Assembly: GCA_963669155.1 (NCBI GenBank)
Contig: OZ022594.1
Location: 18,355,536 to 18,419,535 of the forward strand
DNA length: 64,000 bases
Direction of reading: 5' to 3'
Source of the DNA: Arbacia lixula
Lineage: Eukaryota > Echinodermata > Echinoidea > Arbacioida > Arbaciidae
The notes under the pieces are model-generated. The model saw only the letters and a program-made list of their open reading frames with translations, did not search any database and was not told the DNA's origin. The number at the start of each line of letters is the position of its first letter. Positions within the stretch are counted from its first letter, which is position 1. Below, one piece after another: positions 32,715 to 47,200 of this stretch. Position numbers and translations under genes: made by a program.

Positions 32715-34968
32715 ATGCCATTTGCCTCACCACTATGATCTGCCATCTAAGCCGATGGTGTGCGATTGCAGCTTTACACAGCCAACAACACAGCCAACAA
32801 TGTCCAGGCTATATTACCCCTACACGGAGTAGCAATGCAGACACACAGCGTGGAATTTCAAAAGACTGAAAGAGTTTTTCATGACGACAATATTAATAGC
32901 ATTATATCTTTGGTTTAGGTTCAAATACAGCACCAAGTACTGGCCCAATCCTCTGTGAAGAAATGGAATGAAATACTTGGTATGTGCACCCCCAGCACCT
33001 ACTGAAACGGTTTCCTCCAAATTAATAATAACAATTACCAAATTAATAATAACAATGACCAATTCTCATATAGCCTAGAACACAGAGTGATTCAACATGT
33101 CCCTATGCGCTGTAGAGAAAGAAGTACAGTACAAGATACAAGATACAAGATGTACTCGGTCTCAACAAAAATGCATACATTAGATGTTAAATAAGTGCAT
33201 CTTTACAGTAATCTTAAATTTGTCAATTGAATCAATGTTGAGGCAGTGTAAATGAAGTGCACCGTATGACCTAGTCAGTAGTGATGGAATAACAAACAGT
33301 TTTTTCTTGTTAGGACAAAGATTTCAAACTGGTGTGTACTGTTTAAACAACTCAATCACATAAGATGAATGGCACAAAATTGCAAAATTACTTGTATGCC
33401 AACAACATTTTGAATGACATGCAAGAATGAATGGGTAGCAAATGAAAGTCTCTCATAAAAAAAAGACTCCAATGTAAGAAACAAGCTGGACTACCAGTTT
33501 GTACCCAAATACAATATTAAAAAGGCCAAATTCAAAGGTTTGATAATGCTTCAAATGCCCCAAGAGGATTACATATGTCACATTTTTCACCCAACCCAAA
33601 ATAGAACACAATCAGCAATCAAAATCTAAATACAGTATACTGCGGAGCCCAACAAGAACTTTCAAAATATCTGGCTTGTGCATTGCATGAATTTGTATGG
33701 TGTTGCTTTGATCTAGATTACCGGTAGACAATATCTAGCATGTGCAATGCATGAATGTGCTTGTTCTTGCTTAAAGATTTAAAGATAACAAAAATATTGT
33801 ATTGTTGTATTTTACCACTTGTATTGTATCAAACGGCTAAATGTGACAAAATCGTACTGGATTGCCGATTTAGATTGTACAAAAGATTCAAATCATGACA
33901 GAACATCACCATCACAAAAACCAGCAGCAAATGATTTTGAAAAATCTTGTTTATACATTTTTAGAAAGACAGTCTATTTCAAATCATTTCTTGAATCATG
34001 GTAGCTTAATGGACAAGTCACAACATTTCCAATTGTTAAGGACTTACAAAAATTCACACACTCAAAAGAATGAAAACAATTATAATTAAAAATGGAAAAC
34101 TGAATATTCCTGAGTTTCGTGTGACATAAATAAATTATTCTCTTCTTACCTTATATGGCCATGATCAAACTACACTTAAAGGTAAATTAATTGCAATAGG
34201 TCTTCATTCCTCTTCAACGACATATTTCCTACCTCTATAACCATATTTACAGGCACCCCGATAAAACGTAATCGTGAATTTTTAAAGTTCTAATAAAAAG
34301 CACCAGTCTCTACCAGTCTCCTATCAATGTTTCCCTGAAAACACGTCAAGCAGAGACCGCTGATCGGTGGAAACAGTTAAAACCGCCAGGCAATGTTATC
34401 TTTCTTTCCTGATAAAGTACAGGTAAATGAATATGACACATGCCATTTAAATACATGTATTACTACTGACCAGGCAATGGTAACTTTTTTTCCTAAAAGA
34501 GTACATGTATATGACATGCCATATCAAAACATGAATTACTACTCTGGGTATCTTAGTGACAAATATTTTGGTTGACATTATATGAGTTGGCATTACACTC
34601 TCCGTCTGTTCGTCTACATGCACCCTCATACCTACACAGCTTATTTTGAAGTCAAACTGACAACAAAATATGAGGTCATTACAAAATGTAAAAAATAACT
34701 TATTTTACTGATTGACATCTTCAATCCTCACTTGTTGAAATAAAATCAGAATTGAAAAAAATTATTCAACATGGCCTTTTGTATCAAATTTGCAATATTT
34801 CAATTACATAATTCTAATACAAATGATTACTTACAGACATCAATGTCAACAGATTCACTGTTATTATTTCCCTTTTCTTTATTATCTTAAGAGCGATTCT
34901 TGTTTTCTGTAATTCCATTCTTCATACAATTCAGTTCATGGCTGCAAAACATGTTTAACATCAATAAG
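32715..34968. other. DNA downstream of PTDSS1, probably partly its 3' UTR
   Basis: No gene recognised. On the minus strand an AATAAA (34878-34883) lies 86 bp past the PTDSS1 stop and may be its polyadenylation signal. 34388-34555 is an 84-bp tandem duplication beginning 'caggcaatg'. Confidence 0.4.
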
Positions 34969-37900
34969 CTATAAATCATTAACTCTTTTCGAAGTTTGCA
35001 ACTTTCTCCTCGTCAAGTAGTGGTGGGTGGGGCTATCCGTAGGCGAACCGTTGCTACGGCGATCAGGAGTAGGCGGGGCCGAGGAGGACTGTTGACTCAG
35101 GCGACGGAATCCAAGCCGCTGCCATAACCAATAATCCTAGAATTTGAAGGGGGGGGGGGGGGGGGAGGGAGTTGTTATTTAGTCTTATCCTGGAACTGAG
35201 ACAACACTCTCACTCTTCACTACACTCTACCTGAGTTAACTTGGTTTCTTTGATGCTGACAGACTTTCAAAAAGGGGGAATATAAATATGGTCTTCATAC
35301 TTTTTACATTTAGTGAAACATTGCCTCTACAAAAAGCCTCGAGACACACATACCGCTATGGTTAAAATTGTCTGAGACTTAACCCACATATCACCTCTTG
35401 TTTTTAGAAAAGACAAATTCATACTGACATTTATTAATAATCTTTCTTTTGGGGAAGTCCAGGTTTAAGACTGCGTAGCCCATTTGAAAAAGAATGTGTA
35501 AGAAATCTCAGTCATAGCTTCAGGAACATTTCAGGACATGTGAAAGACTATCCTTGTTTACATTCGGAACGCGCAGTAAAGTAGCGATCATAGCTTACCA
35601 GTACATTCAGATACAGTATCGCAACAAACACAGATGCAGTGCTGCCACTCCATGTACTATTCCCATTACTGCCAACAGTATGGATTGGAGAAATTTGTGC
35701 TGATTGTTGCCTCGGCCTCGAGGCTCCAAGAACCACAGAGATGTTGAACAACCCGTCAGAAAACCTTCTGAATATTTAGCGATTACTATATTTCCACTCA
35801 AAGTCAGTTTCAAGGTCTAATATTGGCAAAGACATTTTCTATACAGTGATTTCTTGCACTTTCATTGCCTTTTGGGGGGCACATTTTATATTTTTGATTG
35901 GCAAAAGGGTTAACCTGTCTTGAAATATGCTTACACTACCGCGGAGAATGCAGAGCTACATGTTTGACACTTATCAGAGAATAGGGGCATCTGAATTGAC
36001 ATAGGTTTAAACTTACCGGTTCTTGGTGACGTTGGCAGTACCACCAGAATGCGTAGAAGCAGACAAAGACGAATGACAGCTGGACAGACATACAGACAAA
36101 CAGATGAAAGTGTCAGAGTTTCATTAGCGGAAATCAAAAACTAATTTGGACAATAGGAAACTACAGTAATTGTGTTTATGTACAAAATCTGAAACACCGT
36201 AACTAATCAACAAATGAGGACGAAATGACGAGTAATGATGTGACGCGTAAGTACCATTTGACATTTTTTTTACAAATTATTTTCATGTCATCTCTTTTTA
36301 AATGATACATTCCTTAAGATGAGATATTTGAGAATTGCTACAGATACTTTCTCTTCATTGTTTTAAAATTATTATATCTTCTTTCTTGATCATCTTTTAT
36401 TGACTGATACATCGTCATAGGGAACACAATGATGTTGACAAATCGGATTAAACAATGTATGAGTCCTGTGGTGCAGTGTTGAGAGCTCAAGACTCTTGCA
36501 GAGAGATCCTCGGTTCAGAGCAAGGTACATACTTGGACAAGGTATTTTGCTCATGTTTGTCTCTCTCAACCCAGGTGTAGTAAAATGAAGGCCTGAGTCG
36601 TCTCAGATTCTTAACCGCGACCCGTCCGACTTGAATGATCGGGCCCAGATGCCCCGTGGGAATGAGATGTATAGCGGCACTACCTTGCCATTCCTCCGTG
36701 TCCAATCAATGGTTCACACCAGCTTAGACACAACAATACCCCTTTCATATTGAGAGCCGAAGTGGAGTTACTCCAAAGTCCAGAAGGAGTTACTCCGCTC
36801 TGGAGGGGAATATGAAAATTCTGAGATTTTGTCGGTCCGGATTCAAAGTTGAGTACTCAACCCACTACGAGAAGATGGTTTCAAACAGAGTTACTCTGCA
36901 CCGAAAATGCGGTATGCGCTTACTGCTGTGACCTCGCGTGTAACTTCCTGTCGATCGGCGACCCTGACCGCTCGCTAGCGCAGCTCAGTTGTACAATTGC
37001 AAAACAAATCGGTCGTTGGGGAATTCGGCCACGTGTATGGCGTAAACTCGCTTGGAAACCACGGAAACGACTGCGAATATACCGCTGCGGTGCTTGTTAA
37101 TATGAAAGGGGGTGTAAAGTCGGTCCGTGGTACAAGCGGATCAACTCAACCCCGGAGTTACTCCGGAGTAACTCCACTTCACCTTCGGTATGAAAGGGGG
37201 CTCAAGAGAGTTTAGTACCGAGGGGGTTACAAAGAAACGGAAGGGCCAGACACCTACCTGCACAGCCAGCCAGGTGAAGATGTTCTGGAGCAGGGTCCGG
37301 GAGAACATCTCCTGCCCGTGCTTGATGCAGGCCATCAGCTCAATCAAGGTGATTGCTCTGAGGGCAGACACAATGAGCACACATTTCATTTAATCCATTG
37401 TCTACATCCACATAAACACCTGGTACAAATACACATTTCTAATACATTCCAAATACACATTTCGAATGAATTTCAAATATACATTCCAAATAAATTTCAA
37501 ATATACATTCCAAATAAACCGTAAACATTAAAAAAAAAATTGAATCACCTAATAGCACATCCAAATCATGTCGAATTGCATAGAATACCGAAGTGCGACG
37601 TCATATTTTCAAGACAACTGTCTCTACATTATCATATAAAATACCTAAATAGATTCCAAACATTAAAAAAAATTAATTCAGCTAATAGCACATCCAAATC
37701 ACGTCGAATTGCATAGAATACCGAAGTGCGAGGTCATATAAGCATATTGTCAAGACAGCTGGTTCTAAACTATCATACTGGGGACTCTCATTGGGGGTGC
37801 CTGACACTGGCCCACTAGACGAAGTCTGACCAGTGGAACCCATATTCGAGCCATGTTAGTTAGAACCAGCAACCTGCATAACAATGGGTACGAGGAGGTG

Positions 37901-40900
37901 ATTTGCCATTTGGTCCAATCCTAGTTGGTCCACTCGCCATTTGGTCTACAATCACATGCTGATATATATGGGTTAGGGTTAGGGTAGGGGGTCTGGATTA
38001 GGGTTAACGGTTGACGTTATGGTGTAGATTAGGGTTGTTGATACGTCAACCCAGTATTTCAATCTAAAACGGTATTTTTAAGAGGTTCCTTGTAGACGAA
38101 ATGGTGAGTGGACCAACTGGGATTGGACCAAATGGCAATAAACCGAGGACGATACCACTCTATATAATACACATGAAAGGCAGCTAAAACCATAATTCAA
38201 TATGTTATCGTCAGTACAGCAGCATAACATTGGCACAAATTTTATACTTTGGGGTAAGAATATACAAAAGGGGAGGATTTCTTATTCACACTATGCTTTT
38301 AAAGGGCATATAGTGTACTGGGAAGGCAAAAAAGCCTTCAAAAGGTAATTGTTAGCAATGTTCTTGCCTATGGTCTTAAATTCATGTATTGTCCATTTTA
38401 GAAGCTTGCTGAAAGTTATTTGCCCTCAAATGATGTACATTTCGAGAATTGAGTGATTAAATCACAAATCCTCAAAATGTTTAGCCCGAACATTTTGAGG
38501 ATTTAATCATTAATCATTAATTACTCCAAATGTGAATCATTGAGGGAAAATAACTTGCAGCAAGCTTCTAAAATGGACAATACATGAATTTAAGACCTTT
38601 GGTAAGATGAATGCTCACGATCACCTTTTGAAGGCTTTTTTGCCTTCCCAGTACAGTATATGCCCTTTAATGACTACTATAGAAGGAAGTTCTTGAATGG
38701 TTATACTTACAAGAAAACCCAGGTTTGTGTGCCTACTCTCTTGCAGTACGGGTCGGTAATGTAGGTATAATACTGTCTGCAGAACGAAACACAACCAGGG
38801 CCCCATTGCATAAAACTTACCATTGATGGTAACTTTGCTAACCAATGGCAATTTCTATGGAAGCCTTGAAACTGATTGGCTGTCAAGCTGTGTTACCATG
38901 GTAGTTACCATTGATGGTTGAGTTACCATTAATAGTAAATGTTATGCAATGGGGCCCAGAATGAGAATAAAGTCAAATCGATACCATAAAAATAATCAGG
39001 TAATAGTAGATAACGTGTGCTCTCATGTCCACCCACTACAAACTCAGACCTTGCACTAAATGAATATAATGTACGGCTTTGGGGTAAGGACCCGCCTGTA
39101 GAATTGCACTTTCACTCCACTGGGAGGAACGTGATCGCCACGCAATACTGGTGAAAAGTCGGCACTGTGCTCGTCGGATTGACAGATATATCGCATATCA
39201 TCGGTAGGGGCTGGTTTCTTGGTTCAGTGATGTGAATGTTTTGATGTTTTACCAAACGATATTCGAAGCGCAATTTCTCCCAAAGTTTCTCGTTAATCTT
39301 CAATTTAATAAAAAACAAATTTTAACCCATAACATACCACTTGTGGATTATTTTCATATTATTACACCTGAATCCCATCAAACAGCATTTTGTCTGGGAC
39401 ACAAAGGGTTAAAGAGCAAAATTTCAGTATTTCACCTGTTCATCTAGGTATGAAAATATTCAAAAGAAAACAAGGGCGCCGGTTTGGGGCACCCGCGTCT
39501 TACCTAATGGTGGGCGCGGTCACGGAGCAGATGACTGAGATCCTGATGATACCAATCCAGTGGTCGGCAGGAAACACGTAGATTTGTTTCAGGAAGAAGA
39601 TATTCAGCTCACAAGCCTGCACAACACCCACAAAAGAGCAAAACAGGAGGGAAACATTTAGTTATGGCCTGTAATCGCAATGGTAGTTCAACATATAGGT
39701 GAGGGGTGATTACTGAGATTAACCCTTTCAGTATTAAGCTACAAAAACCCCCATTGATTTTTTACATATGTGTGTGCCCATGGATTGAGATCCATAATAA
39801 TTACAAAAACAATGGCATGAATTCACAGAGGCGTTTTAGATTTAGTCCATAGTCTAAGCAAATGTTGTGGTATACTATACAAATAATGCACAGCTGTGAG
39901 TGGTACCTTGAATATTTTGGTGCATCTCCCATATTACAAGAGTTTACACTTCAAAGAAATCAAATGGCTGCTTCCACGGATGGCTAATCTGAACAGCAAC
40001 AGAAAAACACTAGATCTAGATATAGACTCTAGTTAGTTTTTATGATGCGACACTCCGCAATGAACTGTGTAACACTTAGGCCTAGAAGTCCTAAATTTTG
40101 ATGTGAACACATTTACAGCTTATGTAGACTCGACAGCATGCCATCATAACTTTTTGAAGTGTTTCCATTGGTTAATTCCTCAATATCTTGGTCTGAGAGA
40201 AGATGGATTTGCGGATCGTCCATGAAGGCAGCCATTTTTTCCTGTCCAAAAAAAACACACTCAATGAATCAATCGGCCCAGGGGGGGTAGGGGGAGGGGG
40301 GACGGGCGAGGGGGGAGGGTGGACGGGGGAGGGGGGAGGGGAGACGGGGGAGGGGGGAGGGGGGAGGCCATAATGGCTCCCCTCCCGGTGTTCAAGCACT
40401 GATAGTAGCATTCCAAAACAGACAGAGACCACGTCTTACCTGAATAACACACACAATGATGTAAACAGCGAAAACCCTGCGCATAGAGGAGTTGGGCTCA
40501 AACCAGCGCACTCGTGTCCAACTGCAAGATAGAACGCAAAGTAGTTTGTCAGGACATGGCTACATATTTGTCTATGAATACATTGATACAACTCTCATTA
40601 TCAGCTCAAATTTCATGAATTGTTAATCGCATTGATGATTGTAATCATAAGAATCAACTCAGAGGTAATGAATAGTTGTGTATTGTCTATGGATAATATG
40701 ACTTATTTCAGTGCTTATATCAGCTTGAATTTTATGAAGACTTGCAGACACTCTGTCTGTTCCCACGATCATTCTGCATACCTAGCTGACCACTCCTTAA
40801 TCCTTCTCACTGCCACCTCCCATAAGGTGCGTCTCCATTAGCCCGATCAGACGAAATAGTGAGCTAGTTTGTTGATACGAGGAACTAGCCTTAAAGATTG

Positions 40901-43900
40901 TCCGTCCCTTTTGCAAGCTTAAAATTTGAAATCGTCTATCACGATTGTAAATTGAAGAAAGTGTGATTCAAGACCATTTCTAAGAATATAGCATGTTGAA
41001 GCTTTCTGTATACATAAAAATTTCAGCCGTTAAATTTCAAACCGACTTTTTTCGTACTACGAAAGAAGTATTAGTCTTTGTTACAGTATCTATGTGGTTA
41101 TTATGCATGTGTGAAATCCGAATATTATGAGTAATTACCAAAATTTGGAGATGATTCCTTCTATAGAACATTTATTTTTCATAATGCGTTTTATAATTTA
41201 ACAAACAGATTAATCAATAAAGCAGATATTTCAACACAAACTGCTGAGAGCCTGAGGTAAAGACTATTAATCAGACGTTGTTTACGTGCATTATTTCAAT
41301 TTTACACTACGTATCAGTTTCAAATTATGAATATACAGCTTGCTAACACTTCTCTATATGTTTTGCCAATGTTTCGATGGTTTTGTGATGATCTGAAAAA
41401 GGGACGGGCTGTCTTTAAGTTGCAATCGTGACTTCAGTAGCTCGAAACTCGGGATGCATAAATTATCCCGATGTTCGCACATATGCAGTGAAGATCGCAT
41501 GGCTTCGGTTGTGAGCTCGTATTCACGTATGAATAAAAACCTAACGTAAACAATGCCTTGTGCGCGCTGATGCATGCCGGGATTGAAAACATTTTCAGGC
41601 TAATAAAGACGCTCCGAGCTAGCTCGAGCTAGCTCCATCTAGCCCAAGATTTCTTGGGAAATTTTCTCGACCAAATAGCTAGCTATTTCGCCTGATCTGG
41701 CTAATGAAGACACAAATAGCTAGCTATTTCGTGATCTGGCTAGGCTATACCGATCAGAACTAGCTAGCTATTTTGCCATATTGGGCTAATGAAGATGTAC
41801 CTACAGTCACCATTCCTTATTCATGAACAGAGGTTATGTAAGAACCACCTGCCAGTATTTCATACTGTTGCCCAGACTTAGTTGTAATACTGTATACGCC
41901 ATATATTTTGCGGGGGGTTTATTTTCGCAAATTTCGCAAATCTGGACTATTCGCGAATTTAACAACACGCAAAATTATGAAAAGAATGTGCTTGAGCACG
42001 TACTAGTACTCCAAGATCATGAATTTAACACTTGCGAAGTCGTTGTGAAGTCCTAGTTTGCGAAAAATTAGACTTGCGAAATATATGGCGTATACAGAAA
42101 ACACTTGCTCTACCAACAGCTGTGGTGTACACATGTGTTTTCTTCACTCTCTCTCTGCTGAAACACAAGGATGCATACTCAGATCCTTTCACACGCGAAG
42201 CCTTACCTGGCTGGGGTGAACTGCAGCATGGCCCTCTTGATCTTCCCAGAGGTAGATGGGATATCTCTGGAGGAAACGATGGTAAATGACAAGCATTATG
42301 CAGTGAAACTGAAGGAAGGGAAATATGACATACAGTGGAGCTTGAAATCAACTTTCCATCCTGACAGCAATTAATGGCCCTTTCCATATCATTATTTTCA
42401 TATATTTCCACAACTTCGATCATAAATACAATAATGATAAAAAGAAAAAAACGATCAAATACAAATCATCAAGTAAGATACACATAATACAAAGTAAAAT
42501 ACAATGATGCAATAATGTTGTGAGGTCATGTGCGAGGTGCTCTCCCATATGTTGTGTACAATTTTTTTCGAAAATGTGCATTTTCTCAAAAAGATATGCA
42601 CCCTTTTACCTGTGCATTTGATACATCAATCGAAATATTTTTTGACACACATACCTGTATGAAAGAAACAAACCATTTGGTCGTCAAAAACAGAAAAATA
42701 GCAATATATGGAATTGTTTTCTACACAACATGTGGAGATCACCTTGCACGTGATGTCACAAAATCAAAACTGCCTTATCCTTTGACAGACTTTCTTCAAA
42801 CATTCACTAATTATGTTTTTTTTCCAAGATTCTGCTTTCGTTGAAACTAACTCATCCTCAGGGTTTACAAACGTACTTGATGCTCTCCCATCTGAACTCG
42901 GTCATCTCCAGCCTGCGACACAGCCTCATACCGATCCAGATGCCCAGACCGTTACACACCAGGATGTCAAGCAGGATGGTGTCCCACCAGCACTCGGCAA
43001 AGTTAGGCTGAAGGTGGATGAAGAACAGCTGCAACAACAAATAAAAATAATCATTCCGGCTATTAGTATTGGACCATTTATGAGCACATTTCAGTTAGTG
43101 CGCTGCACTGACCATAGGGTATTTAAACCCCTACTTACTACTATTTTGTATCACACCTAACGAAGTGTTGCAGCGGCGCACGAAACGTTGTGATCTTTTC
43201 GATTCCGTTTACCTTACATTGCGAGATAAACGATTATCAGTAGCCAAAAATAATCATGTTACAACAAGGTTTGTTTTTTTTTTGCTCATTTACAGGATGG
43301 AGCATGCTATCCTTACTAATGGGTGTATGCCAAAAATTTCTTTGTAAATTGAAAATTACCCCAGAAAACCCTTTCACTAAATGTTTGTATAAGTTCTCGA
43401 GTCATTGTGTAAAATCTTATATTTTACAAGTTAACATTGGCCTATGACCTTTGCGCTATACAACCTAAAACAAATCAGTTAATTCTCCTGTCATATCTCA
43501 TCAATCTACAAAGTTTAATGAAATTTGATCAGTTATTTATTGAGTTATCGTGTAAAACTTTTTAAAATACAAAAACTACTAAAATGTTATTAATTTGTTG
43601 AAGGGATAACCTTCCTTTTTAATAAAACAAACATAGAAACAGTATCAAGCAGTATCAACTTTACACTGGTGTGAATTGGACTGGTGGGGGAAGAGGGGTG
43701 GGGGGGGGGGGGGGTCGTAGCCCCCTAACTATCCCATACCTCTTACCTCAGTGATTTCCCATGTGATGCTAACAACCCAGCAGAGGACATAGCTCCTAAA
43801 CAGGAGCGCCTTCAAGATCCAGCCGGCAAAATGGCTAAACGAGTACCAGTCAATGCATCCCCAGATGCGCTCTAAGGTTATGTCCCAGCAGTTCACAGCA

Positions 43901-44048
43901 TACTCCTGGAGAGAGAAGGGGAAGGGGGGAGATCAGAGAGTGAGATAGGAGGGGATGGGAGTGGGGGAGGGAATGGGAAAGTAAGGGTAAGAGAAGGGGG
44001 GTAGGGAGGGAGAAGAAGAGTAGGGAATGGGGATGAGAGAGGGAGAGT

Positions 44049-44094
<46 letters not shown>

Positions 44095-44121
44095 GGGAGA
44101 GAGTAAGAGAGTGTGTGTGTG

Positions 44122-44204
<83 letters not shown>

Positions 44205-47200
44205 TGAGAGAAAGTGAGAGAGAGTGAGAGGGAGCGAATGGAGATAGACAAATAAGAAAGGGAAGAGGAAGGGGAGAGGGGGGAGGTAAGGGAAGGAGAA
44301 GGGAGGGAGAAGAAGAGTGGAGAGGGAGAGAGAGAGAAAGGGAGAAAGAAAAAGAAAAATGGGAGGGAAAAAGAGAAAGAGGGAATGGAAGAAAGAAGGA
44401 GAGAGAGGGAGTGATGGGTGAAGAAGGAGAAAGAGTGAAGGCAGGAGTAAGGAGGGAGAAGAAGAGTAGAGAGAGAGTGAGAGAGAGAGAAAAGAGCAGG
44501 GGGAAGAGAGGGGAGGGGAGAGTGAGGGTAAGAGGAGAAGGGAGGGAGAAGAGTAGAGAGTGGGAGAGACAGAGAGAGAGAGTAAGAAGAAAGGGAGGGA
44601 AAGGAGAAAGGGAGAGACGGGAATGATATAGTATTACACTGCCGACCTTTCACAGTGAGGCACACAGCACACACCGTTGGAATGTATCAGGGGTCAAATT
44701 TGATACTTGTATAGAACGGCAGGCAAGAGATATACTACATTAATATGCTACACATAGCTACACTTCAATCTGAATCTAGGTCTGAGTGATAGAACTTGGT
44801 GAATGGTGCAAGTAAAAAAAAATGAGAAACAATTTCAAAGGGTAATTCAACTAAGTATTTATGGATGTAATATTTCCCATTGTCTTTTTCTGCAGACTGC
44901 AATACAGATGACAATACAGACAATCATGGCAATGATGAAGATGATGGTGCTGGTGATGAACATGAAGGGGGCAATGATGATGATGATGATGATGATGCAG
45001 GGCTCGACAAACCCGCTTGCCCGATTGCCCGAGGCAAGTGAAAATGACGCCCGGGCAAGCATTTCTCAAAGACAATTGCCCTTCCGGGCAAGTGGTTATT
45101 TTTCACCAAAAAATATGTAAATAACATTGTTTTTACGCATATGCGAGAAAATTATTGTGAATGTATCTCTTATCATGTCAAACCAGGCAAACACAGCCGA
45201 AATTGGAGTGAGATCACCGAGATTTTGCCATGAAAATTCGTCTGAAACTCCGTTCTGTGGACGCTGCCATCTTGAACTGAAAAATAAGTTCTGCGCATGC
45301 GCGATATCCGCATTACCGATATTTTAACCAGATACAAGTGATCGCTTGCGATCGCGAATGTGCGCATGCTCGATGTGAAATTTTTCAGAACAGCTGTGTT
45401 TATTCGTGTGTCTGGCGCCCATAAACCGTATTTACGTGGATTACTACATATGGGACTGTAATGTGAAAACGTATGTAAGTGATAGTTGTATGAGTTCAGC
45501 ACATATACCTGCCGTGGAGCAGCAATGTTTTAATTGATTTGCCCATGATTTTGATCGCTACCAGTACACTTGAAACGGTAAAATTAGCACATCTACCAAG
45601 AAGTCTATCCAGAAATATCGGGCTGATTACTCTAAGGTTTCCTGTATTGACAAGCTCCAAACTGGGAGATCATGGGCCTAGACTAGTTTATCCACAGCAG
45701 CTACAGCCTACGGCTAGGCGGCTAGTAACGGGTAGCTAGCCGCCCAGCCCTCCCGGGGCTATAGGGTCTAAGCGGACGCTAATACAGACCTAGAAATCCA
45801 TTTTTTGGAAGAATTCAACGGCAAAGAAGTTGTCTAGGGTTAGACATTTTACTTTTGAAATGTGACTGTTTATAATCCTGTCAGCATGTTTACGAGTTAC
45901 ATGTATTATGACAAGCTTTGCCCCCTACAAATTACGAGGTGTAGTCAGTGTTGTCATGAATGCCTCTATAGACCTACCTACATGTAGTGAGCAGAGTCTG
46001 CTCCCAACATGCCCAATTATTAAGGGAGCCGAGGTCAGGCGTCTGTACTTCATATCGAGTGAAAGCAAGAGAAGAGTACTATAGTTCGGAGAGTCAGTGC
46101 TAAACATGATGGACTCGTGTGATTAAAAACAAACACTAATAATATTGAATGAGTCAGATGAAATGAGACTCTTTCGGGTATTTGTTTCCATGTTGTCGTG
46201 TCTTGACCCGTGAACTAGAAAAAGCTTGCGTGGTTAAGTCGCTGCCCGGTAAGCAGTAGACTGCAGGTTCAAATCCTGTCTGGTTCCAAGATTTTTGTCT
46301 GACTTGTTTTTCGTTCATTTACAGAATGGAGCACGCTATCCTTATTACTGGGTGTATGCCTAAAATTTCTTTGCAAACACTAGTAACTTGTCAAATACCT
46401 ATTGTTATGTTCAGTTGTCCTGTAAAGTATGTATAATTCAGCAGGATAAGGTATGCCCCCGCTTCTGCAGAAAAATTAGTGAAAAACAAAGGTTGTAATA
46501 AAAAAAAAACAGGGCAAGCAGTTTTTCCTCCAGGGCAAGCAAATATTTTTATCACTTGCCCGACAGGGCAAGTGATAAAAAAAAATTTTGTAGAGCCCTG
46601 TGATGATGATGATGATGATGATGATATGAGAGTAATGAAGGTGATGAGGGTGGGGACAATGGCAATGATTGCATCAACCCTCTCAATACTAAGGCCAGGA
46701 AAAGCCAAACATTTCCTGCTGTTTAGGTACTGATGGGATAAATGATCTTGATGATGATGATAATGATGGTGATGATGACGGTGATGATGGTGATGATGAT
46801 GATAATGATGATGCTGATGATGATGATGCTGATGCTGCTGCCGCTGATGATGAAGATGAAGATGATAATGATGATGCTGATGCACCTGGTAATGATGGTG
46901 GTGGTGATAATGATGTTGATGATGATGATGAGGAGGAGGAGAAGGAGGAGGAGGAGGAGGAGGAGGAGGAGGAGGAGGATGAATGTTACCTTCTCTCCCA
47001 GCTCATACTCCTCGAGGTCAGGAAAAAGCCACTTGAGGATGCGACGGACGTCTTGGTAGCTCTGGAAGAGGAAGAAGATCAGGACGAGCAGGTACATCAC
47101 GCTGATGCCTGCAGAGAAACGGAGAAAAAGAAAAGCTGAAAATGTGCATACAACTTCTACATAGCAACTAACCCTCTCTGTACCAACCCATGACAAGCTT

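Noticed and set aside
37970..38005. Telomere-like (TTAGGG) stretch
   Set aside because: Only two or three imperfect units, inside the loop of a MITE.
46211..46281. Functional tRNA-Thr(GGT) gene
   Set aside because: Extra bases before the D arm, imperfect pairs and a SINE tail indicate a tRNA-derived SINE.
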